DNA of 64,000 nt from CBFHND01 sp965657085 (lineage in GTDB: Bacteria > Pseudomonadota > Alphaproteobacteria > Rhodobacterales > Rhodobacteraceae), in contig CBFHND010000002.1 in the NCBI GenBank assembly GCA_965657085.1, positions 124,001 through 188,000 on the forward strand, given 5' to 3'. The position numbers and the translations under genes are program-made. Shown here one piece after another: positions 24,078 through 34,324 of this stretch (positions are counted from its first letter, which is position 1; each line of letters begins with the position of its first letter). The notes beneath the pieces are model-generated. The model saw nothing but the letters and a program-made list of their open reading frames with translations, ran no database searches and was not told the DNA's origin.

Positions 24078-25165
24078 GCCTTGGCCCCCTTCTTGCCGCT
24101 GCCCAACATCGGCTGGCTGGTCGTATCCAACGGCATCCGCGGGCGTGCGGCAAGCGTCATGTCATCCGGTGCCCGGCCTGACATTTGTTCCAATGCGGCA
24201 TAGGCGATCATGGCGGCATTGTCCGTGCACAGGTTCAACGGCGGGGCTACGAAATCACAGCCTTCCGCTTGTGCAACTTCGGTCAACGCGTGCCTTATGG
24301 TCTGGTTCGCCGCAACACCACCCGCAACGCATAGGCTGGGGTGTTCCGGTTCAAGCTTCAGGTAAATTCGAAGAGCCCGCCGTGCCTTTTCCGCCAACAC
24401 CGCGGCAACAGTCGCCTGAAAGCTGGCAGCCAAGTCGGCTTGATCCTGTCGGGTCAGTCCACCCTTGTCTTTGGCAGTCGCATCACGCGCGCGCAGAACG
24501 GCAGTTTTCAACCCTGAGAAGGACATATCGCAGCCAGGGCGATCCAAAAGGGGACGGGGCAGCGCAAACCGCGACGCGTCGCCTGATTTGGCACAGGCTT
24601 CTATCGCCGGGCCGCCCGGTTGGCCCAAACCGACCAGGCGCGCCACCTTGTCGAATGCTTCACCCGGCGCATCATCGATTGTTCCGCCGATGCGCTCGAA
24701 GTCGTCAGGGCCCTTCACGATCAGAAATTGGCAATGACCCCCCGAAACAAGCAGAATGAGGTAGGGAAAGCTGATCTGATCGGTCAGCCGGGGCGTCAGC
24801 GCGTGACCCGCCAGATGGTTCACTCCGTAAAGCGGCAGGCCCGTCGCAGCGCTCAACCCCTTGGCCGTCATAACGCCCGAAACGACACCCCCGATCAGGC
24901 CCGGACCGGAGGTGACAGCAATCGCGTCGATATCCTGTAGGGAAACGCCCGCTTCTTTCAATGCTTGGCCAATCACACCATCAAGTTTTTCGGCATGAGC
25001 CCTGGCTGCAAGCTCGGGCACAACACCCCCGAAATCCGCATGCAATTCCGTCTGCCCGACGACAATTGACGATAGCACCTGCGGCGCGTCCGTCTGACGC
25101 ACAATCGCGGCGGCGGTGTCGTCACAGCTGCTTTCGATCCCCAGTATAGTCAGGCTTTTGGTCAC
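24074..25165 (-). CDS. tsaD: tRNA N6-adenosine threonylcarbamoyltransferase TsaD
   Basis: This 363-residue ASKHA-fold protein transfers threonylcarbamoyl to A37 of ANN-decoding tRNAs with TsaB, TsaE and TsaC. It shows TILGIESSCDDTAAAIV at the start, the metal-binding histidines in NHLAGHALTPRL, VSGGHCQF, and CVAGGVAANQTIR. I chose the GTG at 25165 because it starts right before the conserved N-terminus; an ATG at 25237 would overlap the divergent hemD start. tsaE is in this window at 35.9 kb. Confidence 0.94.
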   Translation of the reverse strand: MTKSLTILGIESSCDDTAAAIVRQTDAPQVLSSIVVGQTELHADFGGVVPELAARAHAEKLDGVIGQALKEAGVSLQDIDAIAVTSGPGLIGGVVSGVMTAKGLSAATGLPLYGVNHLAGHALTPRLTDQISFPYLILLVSGGHCQFLIVKGPDDFERIGGTIDDAPGEAFDKVARLVGLGQPGGPAIEACAKSGDASRFALPRPLLDRPGCDMSFSGLKTAVLRARDATAKDKGGLTRQDQADLAASFQATVAAVLAEKARRALRIYLKLEPEHPSLCVAGGVAANQTIRHALTEVAQAEGCDFVAPPLNLCTDNAAMIAYAALEQMSGRAPDDMTLAARPRMPLDTTSQPMLGSGKKGAKA

Positions 25166-25236
25166 GGCCGTATCCGTTGCGTGAAAGTCCTGTCCGGGGT
25201 AACACCAAGCACGATGCCAAACAACCAACGCCCCCA

Positions 25237-25947
25237 ATGATCCAGCCCGAGATCACGTTGTTGATGACCCGACCAAAATCGGCTTCGGAGCGTTTCATCG
25301 CGGCCCTGCCAGATGATATCGTCAAGGCAGTTCGTATCCTGATTTCCCCCCTGATTCAGATCGAAGGTTTGGCACACCAAGAGCTACCCGACTTCGACTC
25401 CGCAATATTCACGTCTTCAAACGGGGTTGCCTTTGCCCCCGACGGGCACGGGCGCCGCGCCTATTGCGTTGGACCAGCCACAACCAAGGCCGCAACAGCC
25501 AAAGGGTGGACCGCAGTACAAACAGGGCACGATGCCAGCGACCTGATCGACTATCTTGCCAGGCACCCCGACACCGGCGCGCTTTGCCACTTCGCTGGCC
25601 GCCACACGCGGGGCGATATTGTCGAGAACCTGACTGCCTGTGGCATGACAGCAAACCGCGTGCAGCTTTACGATCAGACGGCCAAACCGCTCAGCCCTGA
25701 GGCATTGCAAGTGCTGGGCCGGGAAAACGCTGTGATCGTTCCCCTTTTTTCGCCACGCACTGCCCTGCAATTTGCCCGCACTGCGGCGCGCGCCAAGGCA
25801 CCGCTTTTTGTTGGGGCGATAAGCGACGCGGCAGCGGAACCCGTTCGCGCATTGGATGTTGAACACATCGAAGTTGCCAGCGCACCGAGCCATCCGGCGA
25901 TGGAACGTGTGGTTCGGGCGCTGTTACGCCGCGCCCAATCGGCTTGA
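25237..25947 (+). CDS. hemD: Uroporphyrinogen-III synthase
   Basis: The 236-residue two-lobed protein carries LLMTRPKSASERFIAAL at the N-terminus and a late SPRTALQF segment, as in HemD proteins, which are poorly conserved in sequence. It cyclises hydroxymethylbilane to uroporphyrinogen III. It is divergent from tsaD (71 bp) and followed by the Mic60-like and HemY-like genes, a standard alphaproteobacterial neighbourhood that strengthens the call. hemC, often beside it, is not in this window. The ATG at 25237 or the one at 25264 could be the start. Confidence 0.85.
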   Translation: MIQPEITLLMTRPKSASERFIAALPDDIVKAVRILISPLIQIEGLAHQELPDFDSAIFTSSNGVAFAPDGHGRRAYCVGPATTKAATAKGWTAVQTGHDASDLIDYLARHPDTGALCHFAGRHTRGDIVENLTACGMTANRVQLYDQTAKPLSPEALQVLGRENAVIVPLFSPRTALQFARTAARAKAPLFVGAISDAAAEPVRALDVEHIEVASAPSHPAMERVVRALLRRAQSA

Positions 25948-26019
25948 GAGGCGAAGGCGCGGGGAGTAAGTTCAACCAGACATGTCTGGTGATGTATTTA
26001 GATTCGGAAGGTAATCGTT

Positions 26020-27234
26020 TTGACCAAGAAGAAATCGGCAAAAGGCGAAACGCCGGATCCGGCCACTGAAACGCCCGAAGATCAGACGCCTGACACCACC
26101 AAAGATACGCAGTCCGAACCTGACAAAAGTACCGATCCCGTTGACGCTGAAAGCATCGAGCCAACCTCGAAAGTTGAAAGCGACGATCCTTCGGACACAG
26201 AGACGCCTGAAGCGTCGGACGACGGTTCCCTGCACGTGGATCAGGACCCCGTCACCGCTGAACCGGCGTTGCCCTTGGCTCAGCCCGAACCGCCGAAACA
26301 GCGTTCAGTCTTCCTTCCTCTAGTTCTTGGCGGCGTTGTCGCGGCAATGGCCGGGTTTGTCGCGGCGCGGTCCCAGATCATCGACCCGATCCTGCCGCCC
26401 GCGTGGCGTGCAGACGGGAGCAATTCCAATCTGGCCGACGCCTTGGACACTTTGCAGGCTGATGTGTCGGGCATCAAATCGCGGCTTGGCGATATGCAGG
26501 GACAAATTGATCAGATCCCCGCGCCCACGGATCTGTCTGGCGATATTGCACAACTGGGCGAAGGCATCGACAACCTGACGACCCGCATCGAAGACGTCGA
26601 GGGGCGTCCAGCACCCGCAGGCACAGGCGTCTCGTCAACGGCTCTGCGCAATTTGACGGATCAGGTTGCAGCACAACAGGCACAAATCGAAAAGCTGTTG
26701 GAAGATGCGCAGTTGGCGCAACAATCATCCAGTGCTGCAGCCAATGACACGCTGGCCCGCGCGGCAGCAACACGCGTTTTGGCCGCCATCGACAGCGGCG
26801 CGCCCTTTGCCACCGCGTTGGATGATTTGCGCGCGGTATCGGATGTTGCTATCGCGCCTGCGCTTGCAGAGGTCGCAGCGACGGGGGTGACACCGCTGTC
26901 CGAACTGCAAAGCGGCTTTCCCGACGCTGCACGGGCTGCACTGGCCGCAGCACGCGCTGCCGACAGCAGCGCATCAGGTGGGGTCGGTGACTTCCTGCGC
27001 CGCCAGCTTGGCGCACGGTCGGTCCAGCCTCGGGAAGGAACGGACCCGGATGCCGTCCTGTCCCGTGTCGAGGACGATGTGCGCCGTGGGCACATGAATG
27101 ATGCCCTGGCCGAGGTGGAAACCCTCCCCGAACCGGCACGTGACGCATTGGCTGACTGGATCGCGCCCGCCAAGGCACGCCAAGCCGCAATGAATGAAGC
27201 CGACGCGTTGATCCAACGCCTGACGGCAAACTGA
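26020..27234 (+). CDS. Mic60/mitofilin-like inner-membrane protein (COG4223)
   Basis: This 404-residue protein has an acidic, Pro/Thr-rich N-terminal region (about residues 1-95), one transmembrane helix (about 98-118, VFLPLVLGGVVAAMAGFVAA), a long coiled-coil region (about 140-255) and a helical C-terminal domain resembling the mitofilin signature. Alphaproteobacterial homologues are relatives of mitochondrial Mic60 and lie next to HemY-like genes. It starts with TTG at 26020 behind GGAAGG (26006-26011); no ATG lies near the start in this frame. It precedes the HemY-like gene by 10 bp. Confidence 0.85.
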   Translation: MTKKKSAKGETPDPATETPEDQTPDTTKDTQSEPDKSTDPVDAESIEPTSKVESDDPSDTETPEASDDGSLHVDQDPVTAEPALPLAQPEPPKQRSVFLPLVLGGVVAAMAGFVAARSQIIDPILPPAWRADGSNSNLADALDTLQADVSGIKSRLGDMQGQIDQIPAPTDLSGDIAQLGEGIDNLTTRIEDVEGRPAPAGTGVSSTALRNLTDQVAAQQAQIEKLLEDAQLAQQSSSAAANDTLARAAATRVLAAIDSGAPFATALDDLRAVSDVAIAPALAEVAATGVTPLSELQSGFPDAARAALAAARAADSSASGGVGDFLRRQLGARSVQPREGTDPDAVLSRVEDDVRRGHMNDALAEVETLPEPARDALADWIAPAKARQAAMNEADALIQRLTAN

Positions 27235-27244
27235 GGGGATCGCC

Positions 27245-28729
27245 ATGATCTGGTCACTCGTAAAAATCATCCTCTTTGTCTGTGCTGTTGCCGCACTTGC
27301 ATTGGGGGCCGGGTATCTTCTGGAAAGCCAGGGCGGCATCCGGCTGGTCGTGGCAGGCAGTGAATACAATCTCGGCCCACTGCAATCGGCGATTGCCCTG
27401 GTCTTGCTGGTTCTGGCCGTCTGGGTATTCCTCAAGCTGCTGGGGCTGTTGATTGCCACGTGGCGCTTCATGAATGGTGATGAAACCGCGATCACACGCT
27501 ACTTCGCACGCAACCGTCAGGCCAAGGGGTTCGATGCGCTGGCCGAGGGGATGATGGCCCTTGCCTCTGGCGAGGGACGATTGGCGCTGACCAAGGCCGC
27601 CAAGGCTGATCGCTATCTTGATCGGCCAGAGCTGACGAAGCTTCTGACGGCGCAGGCGGCTGAACTGGCGGGGGATCGACGCAAGGCCGAGGAAACCTAT
27701 CGCAAGCTGGTCGAAAATGAATCGACCCGCTTTGTCGGTGTGCGCGGGATCATGAAGCAGAAGCTGGCGGACGGAGATACCGAGACAGCTTTGAAACTTG
27801 CCGAGAAAGCCTTTGCCCTGAAGCCGCGGCATCAGGAAACAGGCGACGTTCTGCTGCAACTTCAAGCGCAGAAAGAAGACTGGAATGGCGCGCGCGGGAC
27901 CTTGAGTGCCAAGCTGAAACATGGGGCGCTGCCACGTGACGTGCACAAGCGCCGCGATGCGGTTCTGGCCCTGTCCGAAGCGCGCAAGGTCTTTGCCGAA
28001 GACCAGACCATAGAAGCACGCGAAACAGCCATTGAGGCCAACCGCCTTTCGCCCGACCTGATCCCCGCGGCTGTCATGGCCGCGCAAAGCTATATCGAAA
28101 AAGGGCAAAAGAAATACGCCACGCGCGTGATCAAGAAGGCTTGGGAGGCTACACCGCATCCCGATCTGGCATCTGCATTTGCAGCCATTGAACCCGACGA
28201 AACGCCCGGCGCCCGGATCAAGCGGTTCAACACGTTGACACGCCTGCACAAGGATCATTCGGAAACCCGGATGCTGATGGCCGAACTGAACATCGCAGCC
28301 GAAGATTTCCCCGAAGCGCGCCGTGCGCTGGGTGACTTGTTCGAAATTGATCCAACCGCACGCTCCGCCACTTTGATGGCCGCCATCGAACGCGGCGAGG
28401 GTGCGCCGGATGCGGTGGTAAAGGGTTGGCTTGCCCGCGCCCTGACGGTGCCACGTGGTCCACAATGGGTGTGCGACAACTGCCACCACATCCACGAAGC
28501 CTGGAAACCTGTTTGCGAAAACTGCGACAGCTTCGACACACTGGCCTGGCAGGCCCCACCACGGTCAGAGGTTGCCATGCCGGGTGGCGTGGAAATGCTG
28601 CCGCTGATCGTCGGGCCAGCCTCGGATGATGCGGCCATCACAACGGTGGATTCGACTGACGCCAACGAAGATGCCGTTATCGACGCAGAGCCCTTAGATG
28701 ACGACACCGTGGAAAGCGCCAAGACCTGA
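27245..28729 (+). CDS. HemY-like TPR membrane protein with C-terminal zinc-ribbon
   Basis: The 494-residue protein has two N-terminal transmembrane helices (about residues 4-27 and 43-66), a HemY_N domain (TWRFMNGDETAITRYFARNR) and TPR-like helices (about 100-390). Near residues 409-426 is a pair of CxxC knuckles, CDNCHH and CENCDS, like the rubredoxin-type metal site of LapB/YciM. The C-terminal tail is acidic. The name HemY follows the conserved domain; it is not a protoporphyrinogen oxidase and its biochemical role is unsettled. It follows the Mic60-like gene and ends at a strong terminator. Confidence 0.88.
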   Translation: MIWSLVKIILFVCAVAALALGAGYLLESQGGIRLVVAGSEYNLGPLQSAIALVLLVLAVWVFLKLLGLLIATWRFMNGDETAITRYFARNRQAKGFDALAEGMMALASGEGRLALTKAAKADRYLDRPELTKLLTAQAAELAGDRRKAEETYRKLVENESTRFVGVRGIMKQKLADGDTETALKLAEKAFALKPRHQETGDVLLQLQAQKEDWNGARGTLSAKLKHGALPRDVHKRRDAVLALSEARKVFAEDQTIEARETAIEANRLSPDLIPAAVMAAQSYIEKGQKKYATRVIKKAWEATPHPDLASAFAAIEPDETPGARIKRFNTLTRLHKDHSETRMLMAELNIAAEDFPEARRALGDLFEIDPTARSATLMAAIERGEGAPDAVVKGWLARALTVPRGPQWVCDNCHHIHEAWKPVCENCDSFDTLAWQAPPRSEVAMPGGVEMLPLIVGPASDDAAITTVDSTDANEDAVIDAEPLDDDTVESAKT

Positions 28730-28761
28730 AGCCGCAGCGCAACACCAACCGGCGGCAACGA

Positions 28762-28789
28762 AAAAGCCCTCGCGATTGCGAGGGCTTTT
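28762..28789. terminator. Bidirectional terminator between the HemY-like gene and ahcY
   Basis: A perfect 12-bp stem (28762-28773 with 28778-28789, loop GATT) has A residues at the left base and T residues at the right. It can therefore terminate both the plus-strand HemY-like gene and minus-strand ahcY. Confidence 0.9.
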
Positions 28790-28811
28790 GTCATTGTGAT
28801 TGGCCGTTCGA

Positions 28812-30197
<1,386 letters not shown>

Positions 30198-30417
30198 CTG
30201 CGCAATCCTCTTGGATGTTTGCGCACCGCCTAACAGGTTTGCCGCAAACGCTCAATGCGCGGATCCGCGCAAGCTGCATTCGCATAAATCAGCATGAAAA
30301 CCATCCGCGTCGCGCCGCGGTTCCATTCCTTTCGTCAAATGTCCGTTTCCTCTCGGACTTCTTCGGGGATAGAACGTATCAAGACCGTTATTGCTCCGTC
30401 ACTCCAAAGGACATTTC

Positions 30418-31014
30418 ATGGCTCGCCAACCTCGTGCATGGCAAAGAATGTTGTCCGGTCGTCGTCTTGATCTGCTTGATCCGACGCCAATGGACATCGA
30501 GATTGAGGATATCGCGCACGGGCTCGCCTTTGTCGCGCGCTGGAACGGTCAGACGATGGGGGACTATGCCTATTCCGTGGCCGAACACTCGCTGCTCGTG
30601 GAAACACTTTTCGGTCGCGTGGCGCCTAACGCCCCGGCCAAATGGCGGCTCGCCGCCTTGCTGCATGACGCACCCGAATACGTGATCGGAGACATGATTT
30701 CCCCAGTCAAGGCAGCGGTTGGTCCGGGCTATGGTGCCTTGGATGAACGGCTGGAGGCGGCTGTGCATCTGCGCTTTGGTCTGCCTGCGAGAGTGCCCGT
30801 TGCCGTGAAGAAACAGATCAAGAAAGCCGACAAGATCAGCGCGTGGATGGAGGCCACACAGATCGCCGGATTTTCACCGGAAGAGGCTGACAAGTTCTTT
30901 GGCAAACCAGATACGACGATGATGGAGGGGCTTTCGATCGTGCTGCGACCGCCGCTGGAGGTCCGACAATCCTACACGGCCCGACACGCGGAACTTCTGG
31001 GAGAAATGCCATGA
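30418..31014 (+). CDS. HD-domain hydrolase (YfbR-like)
   Basis: This 198-residue protein has HD-superfamily metal-binding residues in order: His in SVAEHSLLV, HD in LLHDAPEYVIGD, and a later Asp in KKADKISAWMEA. It resembles YfbR-type 5'-deoxynucleotidases and related phosphohydrolases, so a nucleotide substrate is plausible but not shown. I start at the ATG of MARQPRAWQRMLSGRRLDL, directly following AAAGGACA; an in-frame ATG-like start 27 bp upstream is weaker. The stop overlaps the GNAT gene by 4 bp. Confidence 0.85.
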   Translation: MARQPRAWQRMLSGRRLDLLDPTPMDIEIEDIAHGLAFVARWNGQTMGDYAYSVAEHSLLVETLFGRVAPNAPAKWRLAALLHDAPEYVIGDMISPVKAAVGPGYGALDERLEAAVHLRFGLPARVPVAVKKQIKKADKISAWMEATQIAGFSPEEADKFFGKPDTTMMEGLSIVLRPPLEVRQSYTARHAELLGEMP

Positions 31015-31496
31015 TCTCCGTACGCCCCGCCATCGCGCTTGATTCACCTTCGATGGCCAACCTGTTGAATGTGATCATCGCCGAAGGCGGCACAACTGCC
31101 CTGACCAAGCCTGTAACAGGCGATGATTTGAATGACCGTATTGCCGCAACCGCTGGCCGCAATGCATGGCACGTGGCCGTCAATGCACAAGAACAGGTGG
31201 TTGGATTTCAATGGATCGCGCCATCGGATGCGCTGCCGTCGGATGCATGCGAGATCGCCACATTCGTACAGGTCGGGCAAACCGGTTTGGGCATCGGGTC
31301 AAGCCTGTTCAAGGCCACGACCAAGGCGGCAAAAGCGCTTGGCTACCGCTGGATCAATGCCAACGTGCGGGCCGACAACGAAGGCGGGCTGATCTACTAC
31401 CAGTCGCGCGGATTTGCCGACTACGGACGGATCGAAGGATACCAGATGGCCAACGGTCAGATGGTCGACAAGATCTTGAAACGCTACGACCTCTAA
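31011..31496 (+). CDS. GNAT-family N-acetyltransferase
   Basis: The 161-residue protein has the GNAT fold pattern: IRPAIALDSPSMANLLN-like N-terminus (MISVRPAIALDSP), a central beta-strand with VVGFQWIAPSD, the acetyl-CoA loop VGQTGLGIGSSLFKA (variant of Q/RxxGxG/A), and YYQSRGFADYGRIEGY near the end. The substrate cannot be inferred. It overlaps the HD gene start/stop by 4 bp, suggesting a two-gene operon. Confidence 0.85.
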   Translation: MISVRPAIALDSPSMANLLNVIIAEGGTTALTKPVTGDDLNDRIAATAGRNAWHVAVNAQEQVVGFQWIAPSDALPSDACEIATFVQVGQTGLGIGSSLFKATTKAAKALGYRWINANVRADNEGGLIYYQSRGFADYGRIEGYQMANGQMVDKILKRYDL

Positions 31497-31502
31497 GGCG
31501 GT

Positions 31503-32057
31503 TCAGCGCGGCGACCGTTTTGCAAGGATACGCTGAAGTGTCCGCCGGTGCATGTTCAGGCGGCGCGCAGTTTCCGACACGTTGCGGTCGCACAGCTCGT
31601 ACACGCGTTGAATATGTTCCCACCGCACCCGGTCCGCGCTCATCGGGTTTTCGGGAGGCGGGGGTAGGTCATCGCCCGTGGCCAGCAGGGCGTTGGTGAT
31701 GTCCGTCGCGTCCGCCGGTTTCGAAAGGTAGTCCGTCGCACCGATCTTGACCGCCGCAACCGCTGTGGCGATCGCTCCGTACCCGGTCAGGACAACCACC
31801 CGCGCATCGGGCCGCTTTTCACGCAACACTTCGACCACGTCCAGACCATTGCCGTCTTCAAGACGCAGATCAACCACGGCAAAAGCTGGCGGGCGCGCCG
31901 TGGCAATTGCACGACCGGCTGCCACTGAACCTGCGGTTTCAATCTCGAACCCACGCTTTTCCATGGCCTTCGCCAAACGGCGCAGAAAAGGTTCGTCATC
32001 ATCCACCAGAAGCAGCGATTTGTCTTCGCCTATGTCTTGCATGTTCGGCTCGGCCAT
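31503..32057 (-). CDS. regA: Redox response regulator RegA/PrrA (ActR)
   Basis: The 184-residue regulator has a receiver domain with the acidic pocket LLVDDDEP, phospho-acceptor Asp63 in VVDLRLEDG and Lys in SKPADATD. A proline-rich linker (LPPPPENP) leads to a Fis-type helix-turn-helix, SETARRLNMHRRTLQRILAK, that is nearly invariant in RegA/PrrA proteins. With RegB it controls photosynthesis, respiration, carbon and nitrogen fixation genes in response to redox state. The ATG at 32057 follows GGAAGGGAC; a longer frame to 32219 runs back through the promoter. Confidence 0.96.
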   Translation of the reverse strand: MAEPNMQDIGEDKSLLLVDDDEPFLRRLAKAMEKRGFEIETAGSVAAGRAIATARPPAFAVVDLRLEDGNGLDVVEVLREKRPDARVVVLTGYGAIATAVAAVKIGATDYLSKPADATDITNALLATGDDLPPPPENPMSADRVRWEHIQRVYELCDRNVSETARRLNMHRRTLQRILAKRSPR

Positions 32058-32099
32058 TGCGTCCCTTCCGGAGTTGCACACGTTTGTTATTATTACCGG

Positions 32100-32128
32100 A
32101 ATATGGCCTTGGCGGGGGTGTTCGTCAA
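32100..32128 (-). promoter_or_regulatory. Sigma70-type promoter of regA
   Basis: On the minus strand TTGACG (32123-32128) and CATATT (32100-32105) are 17 bp apart. A leader of about 35 bases would precede the regA ATG. It lies in the 85-bp gap after senC, so regA can be made without read-through from senC. Confidence 0.5.
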
Positions 32129-32142
32129 ATCTGACAGGACAA

Positions 32143-32760
32143 TTACATGTTTTCCACAAAGCAGGCGACGGTGTCTGCCATCGCTTCGGGTGTGACTTCC
32201 CTTCGGAAAAACTCGACAAATCCCTCTTCGGGCAGAACGAGGTAAGTGAACGTCGAATGATCCACGAGATAGAATTCGTCTTCAGCCGGGTGTGCCTTGT
32301 AATAGGTCCGGTAGGCGGCGCTGGCCGCTTTGACCTGCTCCGGTGATCCGGTCAGGCCGACCATCTTTTCGTGCAGGTTGTAGGCAAAATCACCAACCAC
32401 TTCGGGTGTGTCACGCTCAGGGTCAATGGAGATGAAGACAGGCGTCGTGGAAATCCCCCGTTCGGCCAGAACATCAACGGCTTCGGCATTGCGGGCTGTG
32501 TCCAGCGGACAGACATCAGGGCAGAAAGTGTATCCAAAATAGACCAACGACGGCTCGGTGATAACATCCCGATCCGTGACGGTTTCACCTTTCGCGTCCA
32601 GCAACTCAAACGGCCCACCGATCTGACTGGTGCCGCCCGCGACCGCGCTGGCGCGGCATTGTGCAAATTTGTCCCCATCCGCCGGCCGTGTCAGAATATA
32701 GGTCGCAACCACCCCCAGAATGGCAGTCGCGGCGGCGGCAACGGCAACGAGGCGGGTCAT
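32143..32760 (-). CDS. senC: SenC/PrrC, SCO1-family copper protein
   Basis: The 205-residue protein has an N-terminal membrane anchor (about residues 4-23) and a periplasmic thioredoxin-like domain with the copper site FCPDVC (Cys80, Cys84) and a downstream His in YLVDHSTFTYL. SCO1 proteins deliver copper to the CuA centre of cytochrome oxidase. In the photosynthetic relatives senC sits between regB and regA and tunes RegB signalling through the oxidase. Here it is divergent from regB and upstream of regA on the same strand, as expected. Confidence 0.94.
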   Translation of the reverse strand: MTRLVAVAAAATAILGVVATYILTRPADGDKFAQCRASAVAGGTSQIGGPFELLDAKGETVTDRDVITEPSLVYFGYTFCPDVCPLDTARNAEAVDVLAERGISTTPVFISIDPERDTPEVVGDFAYNLHEKMVGLTGSPEQVKAASAAYRTYYKAHPAEDEFYLVDHSTFTYLVLPEEGFVEFFRREVTPEAMADTVACFVENM

Positions 32761-32850
32761 TTCTATCCTCCGGAATAGACTGTAGGTTCACTTGCACCGA
32801 ACACTGGTAACAGGCCTAATGGCGAAATCAATAAACGGCATCGTGACATA

Positions 32851-34248
32851 ATGGCTCAACCCGATCTTGGCTTGCTCGTGGGGCAACAGCGATCCAACTG
32901 GATCCGGCTGCGGACCCTGATATTGCTGCGGTGGGTGGCGATCGTCGGGCAACTTGTTGCGATCACCTTTGCCCAGCGCATGTACGGCCTGCAACTGGAA
33001 CTGGGGCTGTGCTACCTTGCCGTGGGCGTGTCTGTGATCGGCAACCTGATCGCCATCTTCGTCTTTCCCGAAAACAAGCGCCTGTCGGAAACCGAAAACC
33101 TGTTGATGGTCATGTTCGACCTGCTGCAACTCGGGTTCTTGTTGTTTCTGACGGGCGGTCTGCACAACCCCTTTGCCTTGCTCATGCTGGGCCCGGTCAC
33201 GATTTCCGCCGCTGTTTTGACAACCCGTTCAACCATTTTGATCGGGGGCACCGCAATCGTGCTGGTGTCACTGCTGTCGCAGTATCACTTGCCGCTGCGC
33301 ACCGAACAGGGATTCATCCTGCGCATTCCGGACGTATTCGTGTTTGGCAACTGGACTGCACTGGTGATCGCCATTGTCTTCATTGGCGCGTATTCGCGGC
33401 GTGTGACATCCGAGATGCATTCGATGTCGGATGCTCTTTCTGCAACCCAAATGGCCCTGGCCCGCGAACAAAAGCTGACGGATCTTGGCGGTGTTGTCGC
33501 AGCTGCCGCGCATGAGTTGGGCACACCGCTTGCCACCATCAAACTGGCCAGTACGGAGTTGATCGAAGAGTTGGGTGACAATCCGGAACTGCGTGAAGAT
33601 GCGTCTTTGATCCGTGAACAGGCTGACCGTTGTCGGGACATTCTGCGCGACATGGGCCGGGCGGGCAAAGACGATCTTCATCTGCGGCAGGCGCCCTTGA
33701 TGGCGGTGATCAGTGAAGCCGCGGAACCGCATGCGCATCGCGGCAAACTGGTTCACTACACACATGATCCGGATGCAGGTGATGAGATCGATCAACCCTC
33801 GATCCTGCGCAAACCCGAAATCATCCACGGGCTGCGCAATCTTGTACAAAACGCCGTAGACTTCGCGGCCGCGAATGTCTGGATCGAAGCGCATTGGACA
33901 GATGAAGCGATAACCATCCGCATCGTGGATGACGGGCGCGGGTTTCCCAATGACATCATTGGCCGCATTGGCGACCCGTTCATGCGTCGGCGACGCAGCG
34001 TGCCGGAAAAACTGAAGCGTCCCGAGTACGAGGGCATGGGCCTGGGCCTGTTCATTGCCAAGACCCTGCTTGAACGATCCGGGGCGGAGCTAAGCTTTGC
34101 CAACGGTTCGGACCCCTATGCGCCCAGTCAGGATGCGCACAGGCGAATGGGTGCAATCGTCGAGGTGACCTGGCCCAGATCAACGATAGATGGACGCGTC
34201 GGGAAAAATGCGGTTCCAACCGGACTAAATCAACCGATAGAAGTTTGA
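32851..34248 (+). CDS. regB: Redox sensor histidine kinase RegB/PrrB
   Basis: The 465-residue membrane kinase has six predicted N-terminal helices with the quinone-sensing motif GGLHNPF. The phospho-acceptor His221 lies in AAAHELGTPLATIKL and the redox-active cysteine, Cys261, in QADRCRDILRDMG. Their 40-residue spacing equals that of the R. capsulatus protein (His225 and Cys265). N and G boxes follow (LRNLVQNAVDF, DDGRGFP, GMGLGLFIAK). It phosphorylates RegA when the quinone pool is reduced. Confidence 0.96.
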   Translation: MAQPDLGLLVGQQRSNWIRLRTLILLRWVAIVGQLVAITFAQRMYGLQLELGLCYLAVGVSVIGNLIAIFVFPENKRLSETENLLMVMFDLLQLGFLLFLTGGLHNPFALLMLGPVTISAAVLTTRSTILIGGTAIVLVSLLSQYHLPLRTEQGFILRIPDVFVFGNWTALVIAIVFIGAYSRRVTSEMHSMSDALSATQMALAREQKLTDLGGVVAAAAHELGTPLATIKLASTELIEELGDNPELREDASLIREQADRCRDILRDMGRAGKDDLHLRQAPLMAVISEAAEPHAHRGKLVHYTHDPDAGDEIDQPSILRKPEIIHGLRNLVQNAVDFAAANVWIEAHWTDEAITIRIVDDGRGFPNDIIGRIGDPFMRRRRSVPEKLKRPEYEGMGLGLFIAKTLLERSGAELSFANGSDPYAPSQDAHRRMGAIVEVTWPRSTIDGRVGKNAVPTGLNQPIEV

Positions 34249-34324
34249 AGTAACGGAATCTTAACCGGGAATTAACCAGTTGGTAGGCATTGTGAATCCG
34301 GCTCTCACAGCCTGGATTCTTGGT

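Noticed and set aside
27254..28495. 413-codon minus-strand frame opposite the HemY-like gene
   Set aside because: Antisense shadow of a well-supported gene.
30198..30417. SAH riboswitch in the ahcY leader
   Set aside because: The leader has short GC-rich inverted repeats but I could not match the SAH-element core; covariance-model search (Infernal with Rfam RF01057) would decide.
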